In this document: one piece after another, positions 45,209 to 54,492 of the stretch
How positions within the stretch are numbered: the stretch's first letter is position 1
Layout of the letters: each line of letters opens with the position of its first letter
NCBI GenBank assembly: GCA_019745565.1
Contig: JAIESW010000065.1
Span: forward strand, 40,966 to 104,965
DNA: 64,000 nucleotides
DNA from: Burkholderiales bacterium
Lineage (GTDB): Bacteria > Pseudomonadota > Gammaproteobacteria > Burkholderiales > Ga0077523
Direction of reading: 5' to 3'
The notes under the pieces: model-generated
Database searches by the model: none
Told to the model about the DNA's origin: nothing
Seen by the model: the letters and a program-made list of their open reading frames with translations, nothing else
Made by a program: the position numbers and the translations under genes

Positions 45209-46155
45209 CGGGTCGACCTCCAGTCGAGGATCATCTTCAGGCACTCGGGTTCGCCGAACGCGGTGCGATACGCGGCCGCGGCATCGCCTGCGTCGCGCCG
45301 ATGGGTGATCAGTCCGTCGAGCGACAGACGACCGGACTCCGCCAGTTCGCGCACTGCCGCGAGATCCGACTCGCGCCATTCCGCGGCCACGCGGATGCGC
45401 GCCTCGCGCATGAACGCCGGCGGGAACGTGAACGACAGAGGCTCGCTGTAGAAGCCCGCCAGCACGATCTCGCCACCGCGGGCGAGACGGGCAATCAGCG
45501 TGTCGAGCAGGCCCGCGTCACCGCTCACATCGCAGATCGTGCGGTACTCGCGGCGCGCGTCGTCGTCCGGATGGACGACCCTATAGCCCTTGGCGCCTCC
45601 GGTGCGCTCCGGATTGCGTTCCCAGACCACGGGCTCGGCACCGGCAAGCACGGCGAGACGCGCCACCAATCGCCCCAGCACGCCATGGCCTACGATGAGG
45701 TCGGGGGGCTGCGCATCCGAGCCGACTATCGCATGGTGGGCCGTGGCCGCGAGCGCAAGCAGCACGCCACGCTCGCCCAGCGACTCGTCGAAGGGAACGA
45801 CCTTCGAGCCCGGCACCACGACCCGGGCCGCCGCGCCGCCGAACAGCCCGCGCACGTCGCCGAAGCAACGCGCGCCCGGCACGAACACTCTTGCACCCGG
45901 TTGCACCGCGGCGCGCTCGCCGGCGGCAACGACGCGGCCGACCGACTCGTAGCCGGGCACCAGCGGATAGCCCAGGCCCGGGAAGGGCGGCATCCGACCG
46001 GACCACAACAGGCGTTCGGTGCCGGTACTGATACCGCTCCATTCGACGTCCACGACCACGTCCTCGGCCCCCGCGGGGGATAGCTCGAGGCGGCTCAGCA
46101 CGAGGTGCTCGGGCTTTTCCAGCACCACGGCCAACGCATTCATCGGCTGACTCAT
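45205..46155 (-). CDS. bchC: 3-hydroxyethyl bacteriochlorophyllide a dehydrogenase
   Basis: BchC oxidises the C3 hydroxyethyl group to acetyl with NAD+. The 316-residue medium-chain dehydrogenase-like protein has SGISTGTERLLWSGRMPPFPG and PLVPGYESVGRV in the N-terminal domain and the Rossmann segment DLIVGHGVLGRLVARLAV. A second in-frame ATG lies four codons in. It is first in the bchCXYZ-puf series and has its own promoter in the 3' end of crtF. Confidence 0.95.
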   Translation of the reverse strand: MSQPMNALAVVLEKPEHLVLSRLELSPAGAEDVVVDVEWSGISTGTERLLWSGRMPPFPGLGYPLVPGYESVGRVVAAGERAAVQPGARVFVPGARCFGDVRGLFGGAAARVVVPGSKVVPFDESLGERGVLLALAATAHHAIVGSDAQPPDLIVGHGVLGRLVARLAVLAGAEPVVWERNPERTGGAKGYRVVHPDDDARREYRTICDVSGDAGLLDTLIARLARGGEIVLAGFYSEPLSFTFPPAFMREARIRVAAEWRESDLAAVRELAESGRLSLDGLITHRRDAGDAAAAYRTAFGEPECLKMILDWRSTR

Positions 46156-46203
46156 TGTGTCGAGCCCCGACCGATGCTCTTTATGGAAGCGTCCATGAAT
46201 GTC

Positions 46204-46243
46204 AGTCTACGCGGACGTTTCAACATGTCAATTAATATTAACA
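46204..46243 (-). promoter_or_regulatory. bchC promoter with PpsR box inside the crtF 3' end
   Basis: A perfect TGT-N12-ACA palindrome spans 46226-46243 and includes the crtF stop codon. On the minus strand it supplies TTGACA (46231-46226); after 16 bases comes the -10 TAGACT (46209-46204). A near match TGT-N12-ACG lies downstream at 46200-46217, so two sites may allow cooperative binding. The promoter would drive bchCXYZ and, by read-through, pufB to pufC. Confidence 0.75.
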
Positions 46244-47379
46244 GTCGACGTGTCAACCGCCGGATGCGCCACCAGCAGCCGCACCTGCAGCGGCAGGTGC
46301 GTGGCGGCCAGCCGGGGCTGATGGAATCCGGCCGAAACCAGGAGCGCGCCCAGTGCTGCCGGCGTGCGCGGCCGGCCCTGCCCCATCGCCAGGAGGTAGA
46401 AGCCGAAGTAGGCGTCGCCCATGGGCTCGGCACCGGCGGTTCCGGACATGGGCTCGGCCAGGAGCAGCGTCCCGTCCGGCGGCAGCGCGCGGCGGACGGC
46501 CCGCAGGATTCCGAGGGCCGCCGCGTCGTCGTGGTCGTGAATGACCCGGACCAGCGAAATCACGTCGGCGCCGGTGGGCAGCGGATCCGCGCGGAAGTCG
46601 CCGCCCACTGCCGTGGCCCGGTCAGCGATGCCTGCCGCGCCGAACCGAAGCCGCGCGAGCTCGGCGACGGGCGGCAGATCGAACAGGATCACCCGAAGCT
46701 TCGGGGTACGCAGCGCGGCAGCCAGCAGGAAGGTCCCGTCGCCGCCACCCGCATCGAGCAGGCAACGATGGCGTCTCAGCGGGTAGGCATCGAGGATCTC
46801 GTTGGCCACGAGCGGTTGCGATGCCGCCATCAGGTGCGTGTAAGCGCCGACGCGTTCGCGATCGAGCTCCGCCGGGTGGTCGGAGCGGGCGTAGGACCAG
46901 TAGCGCGATAGACCGGTGTCGCGCCGAGTCCCCCTCAACAAGGCGACCGGATCGTGCAGATCACCGTAGAGGACGGCGTGGTGCTCGATCATGGCCCGCA
47001 GCCCCACGTTTCCGACCAGCGGCGCACCCAGTGGTCCCAGGGCATACCGGTCGGTACCGCGCTCCTCGACGAGATCCAGGGCCACCGCCGCAGCGACGAG
47101 GCGCGCGGCGTTCTCCTCGGTCAGCGCGAGGCGGCGCGCCAGTTCGGCAACGGTCTGCGGCCGTTCGGCGAGCAGTTCGAACAAGTGCAGGCGCATGCAA
47201 GCGAGCAGCACCTGGCTGTAGACGAAGCCGGCGCACAGATCGAACAGACGGCGCGCCCGCCGGCGGGCGATCGGCCGCGTCAGCGGGAACGCAGCTGCCC
47301 AGCGCTGGAACCCCGGGCTCGCCAGCAGGCGATCGCGTGTCGAGAACCAGCGATCGGACCAGGCCAAGGCGGCATCCAC
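46228..47379 (-). CDS. crtF: demethylspheroidene / hydroxycarotenoid O-methyltransferase
   Basis: CrtF methylates the 1-hydroxy group of acyclic carotenoids using SAM. The 383-residue protein has an N-terminal helical domain, DLCAGFVYSQVLLACMRLHLFELLAERPQT, and the SAM motif LLDAGGGDGTFLLAAA, then DVISLVRVIHDHDD. It lies 33 bases after crtE on the same strand. Its last codons double as part of the bchC operator. Confidence 0.95.
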   Translation of the reverse strand: MDAALAWSDRWFSTRDRLLASPGFQRWAAAFPLTRPIARRRARRLFDLCAGFVYSQVLLACMRLHLFELLAERPQTVAELARRLALTEENAARLVAAAVALDLVEERGTDRYALGPLGAPLVGNVGLRAMIEHHAVLYGDLHDPVALLRGTRRDTGLSRYWSYARSDHPAELDRERVGAYTHLMAASQPLVANEILDAYPLRRHRCLLDAGGGDGTFLLAAALRTPKLRVILFDLPPVAELARLRFGAAGIADRATAVGGDFRADPLPTGADVISLVRVIHDHDDAAALGILRAVRRALPPDGTLLLAEPMSGTAGAEPMGDAYFGFYLLAMGQGRPRTPAALGALLVSAGFHQPRLAATHLPLQVRLLVAHPAVDTSTVNIN

Positions 47380-47412
47380 CGGTGCCGGTCGCCGTGGTAC
47401 GCAGGCGGGCCG

Positions 47413-48309
47413 TCACGCAGCCCGGCGGGCCAGTTCCTTCGGCAGGAAACGCGAGGATTCCACGGTAATCAGCGCACGCAGGTCGTCACGGCCCGGACAT
47501 GGCGGGATCGATTCCACCGCGTTGGTGACCAGGTACTCGAAGCGATCCTGGGCGCCGACCATGCCGAGGTCCTGTACCGCGCTCGGCCGACCCAGAGCGG
47601 CGTCGCGGCCGGTCGGTTTGCCGAGTTCACCCGGATCCGACACCACGTCGTGCAGGTCATCAGCCACCTGGAAGGCTTCGCCAAGGCACTCGCCCAGAGT
47701 GCGCCATTGTCCCGGTTCCGGATAGCCGGCTGCCGTGGCACCCGCCACGGTCGCCGCCGCGAACAACGCTCCCGTCTTGGCACGCTGGTAGTGGGCGAGA
47801 CTCACGTGCGGTTCGCACTCCCAGGCCTGGCCCGCCACGATGCCGGACGGCATGCCGACGGCGCGACTGACGATCATGGTGAGCGGCCCCAGGCGATGCG
47901 GCGCTGCCGACACGCCGCGAGCCAGGGTCTGGAAAGCCAGCACGATCAGGGCATCGCCGGCGAGGACGGCGAGCCGCTCGCCGAAGGCGCGGTGCACCGA
48001 GGGCTTGCCGCGACGCGTGGCGGCATCGTCGAAGCAAGGCAGGTCGTCGTGCACCAGCGATGCACAGTGCAGGAGTTCGATGGACGCCGCGGCGGCGTCG
48101 GCCACGCCCGGCTCGTCCTCATTGCAGGCGCAGGCAACCGCCAGGCACAGGCGCGGGCGCACTCGCGCACCGCCAGGGAAGACCGCGTAGCGCAGCGCGG
48201 CGGCAAGACGCGGCGGACAACCGGGCGCTTCGGCGTGAGCCACGGCCGCTGCGAGATGCTGCTCGATGGCGAGCGCCAGGGCTTTTTCGACTCGAGTGAT
48301 GCCGTCCAT
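47413..48309 (-). CDS. crtE: geranylgeranyl diphosphate synthase
   Basis: CrtE makes GGPP for carotenoids and for the bacteriochlorophyll tail. The 298-residue protein has the first aspartate-rich motif HDDLPCFDD (D88-D89, D94-D95), GKPSVHRAFGE, and the second motif DDLHDVVSD. GAGGAGG lies six bases before the ATG at 48309; an ATG 24 bases upstream is weaker. It is divergent from crtD. Confidence 0.95.
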   Translation of the reverse strand: MDGITRVEKALALAIEQHLAAAVAHAEAPGCPPRLAAALRYAVFPGGARVRPRLCLAVACACNEDEPGVADAAAASIELLHCASLVHDDLPCFDDAATRRGKPSVHRAFGERLAVLAGDALIVLAFQTLARGVSAAPHRLGPLTMIVSRAVGMPSGIVAGQAWECEPHVSLAHYQRAKTGALFAAATVAGATAAGYPEPGQWRTLGECLGEAFQVADDLHDVVSDPGELGKPTGRDAALGRPSAVQDLGMVGAQDRFEYLVTNAVESIPPCPGRDDLRALITVESSRFLPKELARRAA

Positions 48310-48339
48310 ACCATGCCTCCTCTTGGTCGTCATTTTTAC

Positions 48340-48371
48340 TTGTCATCTTTAACTGTAATGTACTATAGACA
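48340..48371 (+). promoter_or_regulatory. crtE-crtD divergent promoter region with PpsR box
   Basis: A perfect TGT-N12-ACA lies at 48354-48371. On the plus strand TTGTCA (48340-48345) and TATAGA (48364-48369), 18 bases apart, form a reasonable crtD promoter that the box covers at the -10. The same box could silence crtE on the other strand, where no clear promoter was resolved. Confidence 0.7.
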
Positions 48372-48410
48372 CACGATTCCGGCCGAGTCAACGAACTCCT
48401 GCCTGAGGCG

Positions 48411-49910
48411 ATGCAGCGAATGGGCACGAACCGCGTGGTGGTGGTAGGGGCCGGGGTCGGGGGACTGGCTGCGGCATTGGAACTGTCGGCCCACGGGCTC
48501 GAGGTGCTCGTCGTGGAGCGGGCAGCCCAGCCGGGCGGCAAGATGCGCGAAGTGGCTGCCGGCATCGCGCACGTCGATGCCGGGCCGACCGTGCTCACCA
48601 TGCGCTGGGTCTTCGACGAGCTGCTCGCCACGGCCGGTGTGGCGCTCGACGACGTGCTCACCCTGCGCCCGGCGGAAGTCCTCGCGCGCCATGCATGGGA
48701 CGCGGAACAGAGCCTCGATCTCTACGCCGACGAATCGCGAACGGCCGACGCGATCGGCGTCTTCGCCGGCGCAGCCGAGGCCAGGGCCTATCGGACGTTC
48801 GCCGAACGCGCCCGCCGCGTCTATCGCACGCTCGAGGGTCCGTTCATCCGCGCCGACAGGCCCGGGCCCTTGGAGCTGGTACGTCGCACCGGTTGGCGGC
48901 ATCTCGACGATCTATGGCGCATCTCGCCCTTCACGACACTCGCTCACGCTCTCGGCCGGCACTTCCGCGATCCGCGACTGCGTCAGCTCTTCGGCCGCTA
49001 TGCGACCTATTGCGGTTCGTCGCCGTTCCTCGCTCCGGCCACGCTGATGCTGGTCGCCCACGTGGAACGCGAAGGCGTCTGGCTCGTCGAAGGCGGCATG
49101 CATCGCATCGCCCACGCGTTGGCGAAGGCCGCCACCGAGCGCGGCGCGACGATCCGCTATCGGACGACTGCGGCCGCGGTACGCGTCGAGAACGGCAGGG
49201 TCGCGGCCATCGAACTCGATACCGGCGAGCGCTTCGACGCGGATGCGATCGTGGTGAACGCCGACCCTGGGGCGATCGCGAGCGGCAGGCTCGGCAGCGA
49301 CATCGCCGCCGCGGTGACCGCCGTGCCTCGCAGCGCGCGATCGCTGTCGGCCATGACGTGGACCTGTGTGGCGAAGACAGCCGGTTTTCCGCTGACCCGC
49401 CACAACGTGTTCTTCTCGCGCGACTATCGCGCCGAGTTCGAGGATATCCTCGAGCGCGGTTCCATTCCGGCCGATCCGACCGTGTACGTCTGCGCGCAGG
49501 ACCGCGACGATCGCGGAGTGTCTTCGTCCGCAGGTCCGGAACGCCTGTTGTGTCTCGTCAACGCGCCACCCGTCGGCGACGCGCGACGCTTCGAGCCCCT
49601 GGAAGTAGCCCGTTCGGAGGCGGACATGCGCGCGACGCTCGCGCGTTGCGGGCTGCGCATCGAACCGCATCACAAGGTCGCGACGACACCGGCTGATTTC
49701 GAGCGCCTGTTCCCCGATACCGGTGGTGCCTTGTACGGCCGCGCGTCGCACGGATGGGCAGCGTCGTTCCGTCGCCCGGCGGCGCGCACGCGCATCCCCG
49801 GGCTGTATCTCGCCGGCGGCAGCGTGCATCCGGGCCCCGGCGTGCCCATGGCGGCGCTCTCGGGTCGGCTCGCGAGCCGTGCAGTGCTGGAGGACCGCGG
49901 TGCGCTTTGA
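48411..49910 (+). CDS. crtD: methoxyneurosporene / hydroxycarotenoid C-3,4 desaturase
   Basis: CrtD introduces the 3,4 double bond in 1-hydroxy or 1-methoxy acyclic carotenoids. The 499-residue flavoprotein starts with the Rossmann motif VVVVGAGVGGLAAALELSAHG and ERAAQPGGKM, has GMHRIAHALAKAA in the middle and ends with LYLAGGSVHPGPGVPMAALSGRLAS. It is a CrtI relative; its pairing with crtC supports CrtD. A second ATG is three codons in. Confidence 0.94.
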   Translation: MQRMGTNRVVVVGAGVGGLAAALELSAHGLEVLVVERAAQPGGKMREVAAGIAHVDAGPTVLTMRWVFDELLATAGVALDDVLTLRPAEVLARHAWDAEQSLDLYADESRTADAIGVFAGAAEARAYRTFAERARRVYRTLEGPFIRADRPGPLELVRRTGWRHLDDLWRISPFTTLAHALGRHFRDPRLRQLFGRYATYCGSSPFLAPATLMLVAHVEREGVWLVEGGMHRIAHALAKAATERGATIRYRTTAAAVRVENGRVAAIELDTGERFDADAIVVNADPGAIASGRLGSDIAAAVTAVPRSARSLSAMTWTCVAKTAGFPLTRHNVFFSRDYRAEFEDILERGSIPADPTVYVCAQDRDDRGVSSSAGPERLLCLVNAPPVGDARRFEPLEVARSEADMRATLARCGLRIEPHHKVATTPADFERLFPDTGGALYGRASHGWAASFRRPAARTRIPGLYLAGGSVHPGPGVPMAALSGRLASRAVLEDRGAL

Positions 49911-50832
49911 TTTCGATCGACCCGTCGCGCGGAACGGCTACGTATGGTGGTACCTCGATGCGCTGAGCGACGACGGCAGGCACGGCCTCACCATCATCGC
50001 GTTCGTGGGCAGCGTGTTCTCGCCCTACTACGCACGGGCGCGCCGTCGAGGCGACGGCGATCCGGAGAACCATTGCGCGCTCAATGTCGCCCTGTACGGC
50101 GATGGCGGCAAGCGCTGGGCGCTCACCGAGCGCTCACGGTCCGCGCTCCGACGCTCGGCCGCGTCGCTTGCCATCGGTCCGAGCGCACTGGAGTGGGACG
50201 GAACCACGCTGGTGATCCATGTGAACGAGATCACCGCACCGCTTCCCACACGCGTTCGCGGAACGGTGCGGCTCCATCCCTCGCACGCCACCGGACACAC
50301 CTACTTCCTGGACGGGGTCGGACGCCAGCGCTGGTCACCGCTCGCGCCCTGCTCGCGCGTCGAAGTGGCACTCGATCGCCCGGGCCTGCGCTGGTCGGGA
50401 TCGGCCTACCTCGACTCCAACGCCGGCGACGCGCCGCTCGAACACGATTTCGTGCGTTGGGACTGGTCGCGCGCCCCAATGAACGGCGGCACGGCGATCC
50501 TCTACGACGTGACGCGCCGCACGGAAGACCATCGCGTCCTCGCGTTGCGTTGTGACGGCAGCGGCCGCATCGAGGAGTTCGATCCGCCACCGCGCGCTGC
50601 CCTGCCGCCGGGGATGATCTGGCGTATTCCACGGCACACGCGCGCCGATTCCGGCGCCACGCCCACGGTCACCCAGACTCTCGAAGACACGCCGTTCTAC
50701 GCACGCTCGGTCGTCGCCACGCGCCTGCTGGGCCAGTCCGTGACGGCGCTGCACGAGAGCCTGTCGCTGGATCGCTTCCGCTCCGGGTGGGTGCACATGC
50801 TGCTGCCGTTTCGCATGCCGCGTCGGCGCTAG
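49900..50832 (+). CDS. crtC: carotenoid 1,2-hydratase
   Basis: CrtC adds water to the psi end of neurosporene or lycopene derivatives. The 310-residue protein has the family segments GYVWWYLDALSDDGRHGLTIIAFVGSVFSPYY, NEITAPLPTRVRGTVRLHP, HTYFLDGVGRQRW and YLDSNAGDAPLEHDFVRWDWSRA. The start is a GTG at 49900, six bases after GGAGG and overlapping the crtD stop by 11 bases. Its TAG stop overlaps that of the convergent 45-aa ORF. Confidence 0.95.
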   Translation: MRFDFDRPVARNGYVWWYLDALSDDGRHGLTIIAFVGSVFSPYYARARRRGDGDPENHCALNVALYGDGGKRWALTERSRSALRRSAASLAIGPSALEWDGTTLVIHVNEITAPLPTRVRGTVRLHPSHATGHTYFLDGVGRQRWSPLAPCSRVEVALDRPGLRWSGSAYLDSNAGDAPLEHDFVRWDWSRAPMNGGTAILYDVTRRTEDHRVLALRCDGSGRIEEFDPPPRAALPPGMIWRIPRHTRADSGATPTVTQTLEDTPFYARSVVATRLLGQSVTALHESLSLDRFRSGWVHMLLPFRMPRRR

Positions 50833-50966
50833 GGACTTTCCTCACGGTCGTGCGCCGGCTGCCGATCGCGGTGGCGTTTCAGCTGCACCAGTTCCCACAC
50901 GGCGAAGCCGAGTGCAACCCCCGCTCCGAACAGCAGTTCGAGCAGGAAGAGGACGTTGCCGGACAT
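50829..50966 (-). CDS. 45-aa single-helix membrane protein after crtB
   Basis: This short gene begins four bases after the crtB stop. It encodes one hydrophobic helix (MSGNVLFLLELLFGAGVALG then FAVWELVQLKR) and a charged tail. Similar short ORFs follow crtB in some photosynthesis clusters (recalled, not checked). Function unknown; it may act with the phytoene synthase at the membrane. Confidence 0.7.
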   Translation of the reverse strand: MSGNVLFLLELLFGAGVALGFAVWELVQLKRHRDRQPAHDREESP

Positions 50967-50970
50967 CGGC

Positions 50971-52023
50971 TTATCCGGCGACGCCTTGCCGTTGCAGGTG
51001 CTGCCGGTGCTCGAGCTGCTCGAGGCGTGTGAACAGATCCACCAGCCATTCGACGTGTCCGACAACGCCGCGTTGCGCGGCCGCTTCGGGAGCAGACGAT
51101 GTCGCCACGGCATCCACGAGGAATGCCGTTGCTGCGAGCGGCGCAGCACCGACGCTCCCTTGAGGCAACCCGGCCTCGATCACCGCGCGACCGGCGAGCC
51201 ACACTTTGCGTTGCCCCGACACGATCGCGCGGCTCGACACCGCATCGAAGCCCCGTCGCTCCACTGCGCGACCGATCTCGGCATACACGATGCGCGCGGC
51301 ATGCATCCCGGGACGACAGGCGAGCGGCAGCCGCGCGATACCCGCACCAGCACGCGCATACAGTCCGTCGGCCACGTCGAGCAGGCGCTGTACGACGGTA
51401 CCAAGCGCGGCGGAATGTTCAGGCGCGCGCAGAAAGACGTCCGGGTCAATGCCGGCCTCGCGCAACCAGGCGAGCGGCAGATAGAGACGGCCGGCGCGCG
51501 CGTCCTCGCCCACGTCGCGGGCGATGTTGGTGAGCTGCATCGCGACACCCATGTCGCATGCGCGCGCGATGACCTCACGCGCGCGGCCACCCATGAGCAC
51601 GCTCATCATCGCTCCCACGGTACCCGCCACCCGCGCCGCATAGGCAAACAGGTCTTCCAGAGCTTCGTAGCGACGACCCTCGGCGTCCCACTCGAATCCG
51701 TCGAGGAGCGCTTCCAGCAGTGCTCGAGGAACACCGTAGCGCGCCACGACGACGGCCAGCGCTCGATCGGCAGCGATCGCCTGCGGCTGCCCTTCATAGA
51801 TGCGGGCCAGCCGGTCGCGCAACGCCGGGAGCGCATCGCCGTCACCTTCGCCCAGGTCGATCGCATCGTCGGCAAGCCGGCAGAACGCGTAGAGTGCGCT
51901 CGCCGGCTCGCGCATGCGCCGCGGCAACAGCAACGAAGCCGCGAAGAACGTGCGGGAGCCGCCTCGCAGCAATGCGCTGCATTGCGCGAGATCGGCGCGC
52001 GGATCAGGCGAAGACGGCTGCAT
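50971..52023 (-). CDS. crtB: phytoene synthase
   Basis: CrtB condenses two GGPP to phytoene. The 350-residue protein has FAASLLLPRRMREPASALYAFCRLADDAID with the first Asp motif and AMQLTNIARDVGEDARAGRLYLPLAWL with the second. A tail of about 60 residues after the catalytic domain is variable. The start at 52023 overlaps the end of crtI by 20 bases. Confidence 0.95.
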   Translation of the reverse strand: MQPSSPDPRADLAQCSALLRGGSRTFFAASLLLPRRMREPASALYAFCRLADDAIDLGEGDGDALPALRDRLARIYEGQPQAIAADRALAVVVARYGVPRALLEALLDGFEWDAEGRRYEALEDLFAYAARVAGTVGAMMSVLMGGRAREVIARACDMGVAMQLTNIARDVGEDARAGRLYLPLAWLREAGIDPDVFLRAPEHSAALGTVVQRLLDVADGLYARAGAGIARLPLACRPGMHAARIVYAEIGRAVERRGFDAVSSRAIVSGQRKVWLAGRAVIEAGLPQGSVGAAPLAATAFLVDAVATSSAPEAAAQRGVVGHVEWLVDLFTRLEQLEHRQHLQRQGVAG

Positions 52024-53536
52024 CGGGGACCACCGTGTCGAGCACGCGAGCCGAGGACAGCACGCCGGGCAATCCGGCGCCCGGATGGGTGCCGGCACCG
52101 ACCAGGTACAACCGCTCCACGTCCTCGCTGCGGTTGTGGGGCCGGAACCAGGCGCTCTGTGTGAGCACGGGTTCCATGCCGAAGGCCGCGCCTTGATAGG
52201 AGAGCAGGCGGTCGTGGAAGTCCTGCGGCGTCAGCACACGCGATGTCACCACCTGCCCTTCCAGATCGGGCAGCAGCGTGGCGCTCAGGTGCCGTGCGAT
52301 CGCGCGGCGGTAGGTTTCCGCCTGCTTCGCCCAGTCGATGCCGCTGGCGAGATGCGGTACCGGCGAGAGCACATAGAACGTATCGCAGCCCGGCGGGGCG
52401 AGCGCAGGATCGGTCGCCGTGGGCCGATGCAGGTAGAGGCTGAAGTCGTCGGCGAGCACCTTGCGCGCGAAGATGTCGCGCAGCAGCTCGCGATAGCGCG
52501 GCCCGAGCAGGATGGTGTGATGGGGCACGTTCTCGTAGCGCCGTTTCGTGCCGAAGTACCACACAAACAGGCTCATGGAGTAGCGCGAGCGCTCGATGCG
52601 CCGGTCGGTCCAGCGGCGCCGCACCGCCTGGGGCAGGAGGTGTCGATAGGTCCACGCGGCATCGGCATTCGACACGACCACGTCGGCACGGATCGTCTCG
52701 CCCGAGGCGAGGCGCACGCCGGTCGCCCGGCCCTGATCGACCATGATCTCGCTCACCTCGGCATTGCACCGCACGGTGCCGCCCTGCCCGGCGATCAGAC
52801 CGACAAGACCGCGCACCAGCTGCCCGGTTCCCCCCATCGCGAAGTGCACGCCCCAGCGCCGCTCGAGCGACGCGATCAGGCTGTACACCGACGTCGTCGT
52901 GAACGGGTTGCCGCCCACCAGCAGCGGATGGAAGCTCAACACGGTGCGCAGGCGTTCGTTGCGGACATGCTTCGCCACCATGCCGTATACCGTGCGATAG
53001 CTTTCGAGCCGCACGAGATCGGGGAGCACCTTCGCCATATCCCTCCAGGAACCGAAGGGCACGTGGCCGAGCTGCTCGAATCCGATGCGGCACGTGGCCT
53101 CGCTGAGTGCCATGAAACGCTCGTAGCCGGCCACATCGTCCGGCGCGAGCTTCGCGACCTCCGCGCGCATGGCAACCGGGTCGCCGGAGTAGTCGAACAC
53201 CTGCCCGTCGTGGAAGCGGATGCGGTAGAACAGTCCGAGCGGCCGCAGCTCCACATCGTCGGCGAGCCGCTTGCCGCACAGTGCCCATAGTTCCTCGAAC
53301 AGGAACGGCGCGGTGACGATGGTGGGACCGGCGTCGAACGTGAACCCGTCCTGCCGGTAGACATAGGCGCGCCCGCCCGGCGCATCGAGGCGCTCGAGCA
53401 CGGTCACGCGATAGCCGCGGGCACCCAGCCGGACGGCGGCGGCAAGCCCCCCGAAGCCGCTGCCGATCACGACCGCGTGGGGCCTGGACCCCGGCAGCGG
53501 ACCGACAACTGATCGTGACACATTGACTGTCAACAT
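52004..53536 (-). CDS. crtI: phytoene desaturase
   Basis: CrtI desaturates phytoene to neurosporene or lycopene. The 510-residue flavoprotein has VVIGSGFGGLAAAVRLGARG (22-41), LERLDAPGGRAYVYRQDGFTFDAGPTI, and the C-terminal LYLVGAGTHPGAGLPGVLSSA. The number of steps cannot be told from sequence. The start at 53536 is close to a possible promoter (TTGTCC-16-TACACT on the minus strand), so a later start is possible. Confidence 0.95.
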   Translation of the reverse strand: MLTVNVSRSVVGPLPGSRPHAVVIGSGFGGLAAAVRLGARGYRVTVLERLDAPGGRAYVYRQDGFTFDAGPTIVTAPFLFEELWALCGKRLADDVELRPLGLFYRIRFHDGQVFDYSGDPVAMRAEVAKLAPDDVAGYERFMALSEATCRIGFEQLGHVPFGSWRDMAKVLPDLVRLESYRTVYGMVAKHVRNERLRTVLSFHPLLVGGNPFTTTSVYSLIASLERRWGVHFAMGGTGQLVRGLVGLIAGQGGTVRCNAEVSEIMVDQGRATGVRLASGETIRADVVVSNADAAWTYRHLLPQAVRRRWTDRRIERSRYSMSLFVWYFGTKRRYENVPHHTILLGPRYRELLRDIFARKVLADDFSLYLHRPTATDPALAPPGCDTFYVLSPVPHLASGIDWAKQAETYRRAIARHLSATLLPDLEGQVVTSRVLTPQDFHDRLLSYQGAAFGMEPVLTQSAWFRPHNRSEDVERLYLVGAGTHPGAGLPGVLSSARVLDTVVPDAAVFA

Positions 53537-53598
53537 GGTCGACGCAAGTGTAACAGCGCCCGGCCCGTGGACAAGCGCCTTCTCGTACCCCTACCGCC

Positions 53599-54492
53599 TC
53601 AGCCGGCGGTCGGAACGGTCGCCGTTTCGGCGGCGAAGCGACGGATCAGGGTCGCAACCTCGAGGGGCCGTTCCTCATGGGCCAGATGGCCGGCTCCCGC
53701 CAGCGGCACGATGGCCGCCTCCGGCAGCAGCCTCTGCACGCGGCGCGCCTCGGCCGGCGGCACCGTATGGTCGTTGGTGCCGACGATCTGGAGCAATCGC
53801 GGCGCGAGCCGCGGCAGATCGCGCTCCAGGGGATGCACATCCCAGTGCGCCATCATGTCCAGGGCCGCGGCGGCATGGGCCGGACTGCGGATCAGGCGAC
53901 CGTACAGCTCGATTCCGACGCGGTCGATCCTCGACCCGGTGCCGCGAACCAGGCGCTCCACGACCGCCGGATCGCCGGCCCTCCATGCGAACAGGCGCGG
54001 CACCAGCGAGGTGGCCGCGAACAGCCGCGCCATCGGCGCGAACACGAAGCCGGGAATCCCGCGCAGCGGCAGCATCGCCCCGCAGAGGCTGATGAGACCG
54101 GCCACCGGCAGACGATCGTCGAGACTCATCCGCGCGATGATCGCTGCGCCGGCCGAATGCCCGACCGCCAGCGCGGGACGCACCCCGAGCGACTCGAGCA
54201 ATGCCGCCAGGGCGGACGCCATGCCCGGCAGCGACAGCCTTGCCGGCGCCGGCGCCTCGGTGAAACCGTGTCCCGGCAGATCGGGCGCCACGACCGTGAA
54301 GGAAGGCGCGAGCGCGGGCATCAGGTCGCGCCAGGAGTGGGTCGCGGACCCGGTGCCGTGCACCAGCAGCAGCGCCGGACCGGTGCCCATCTGCTGCACG
54401 TGCCAGCGCAGACCGCCGGCCGCCACGAACCGGCTCGCTTCACGATGGGGCCAGTCGCGACCGTCGACATCCCACCGCAGACCCGGATTCAT
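53599..54492 (-). CDS. bchO: alpha/beta-hydrolase BchO
   Basis: BchO is an alpha/beta-hydrolase linked to Mg chelatase genes in purple bacteria; its exact role in bacteriochlorophyll synthesis is uncertain. The 297-residue protein has LLLVHGTGSATHSWRDLMPAL, the nucleophile-elbow motif VGHSAGAAI (Ser), and the late His in AGAGHLAHEERP. The start overlaps the bchD stop as ATGA. Confidence 0.92.
   Translation of the reverse strand: MNPGLRWDVDGRDWPHREASRFVAAGGLRWHVQQMGTGPALLLVHGTGSATHSWRDLMPALAPSFTVVAPDLPGHGFTEAPAPARLSLPGMASALAALLESLGVRPALAVGHSAGAAIIARMSLDDRLPVAGLISLCGAMLPLRGIPGFVFAPMARLFAATSLVPRLFAWRAGDPAVVERLVRGTGSRIDRVGIELYGRLIRSPAHAAAALDMMAHWDVHPLERDLPRLAPRLLQIVGTNDHTVPPAEARRVQRLLPEAAIVPLAGAGHLAHEERPLEVATLIRRFAAETATVPTAG

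Noticed and set aside
53516..53552. PpsR box upstream of crtI
   Set aside because: TGACA-N7-TGTCA and isolated TGT/ACA half-sites occur, but no TGT-N12-ACA with correct spacing was found.
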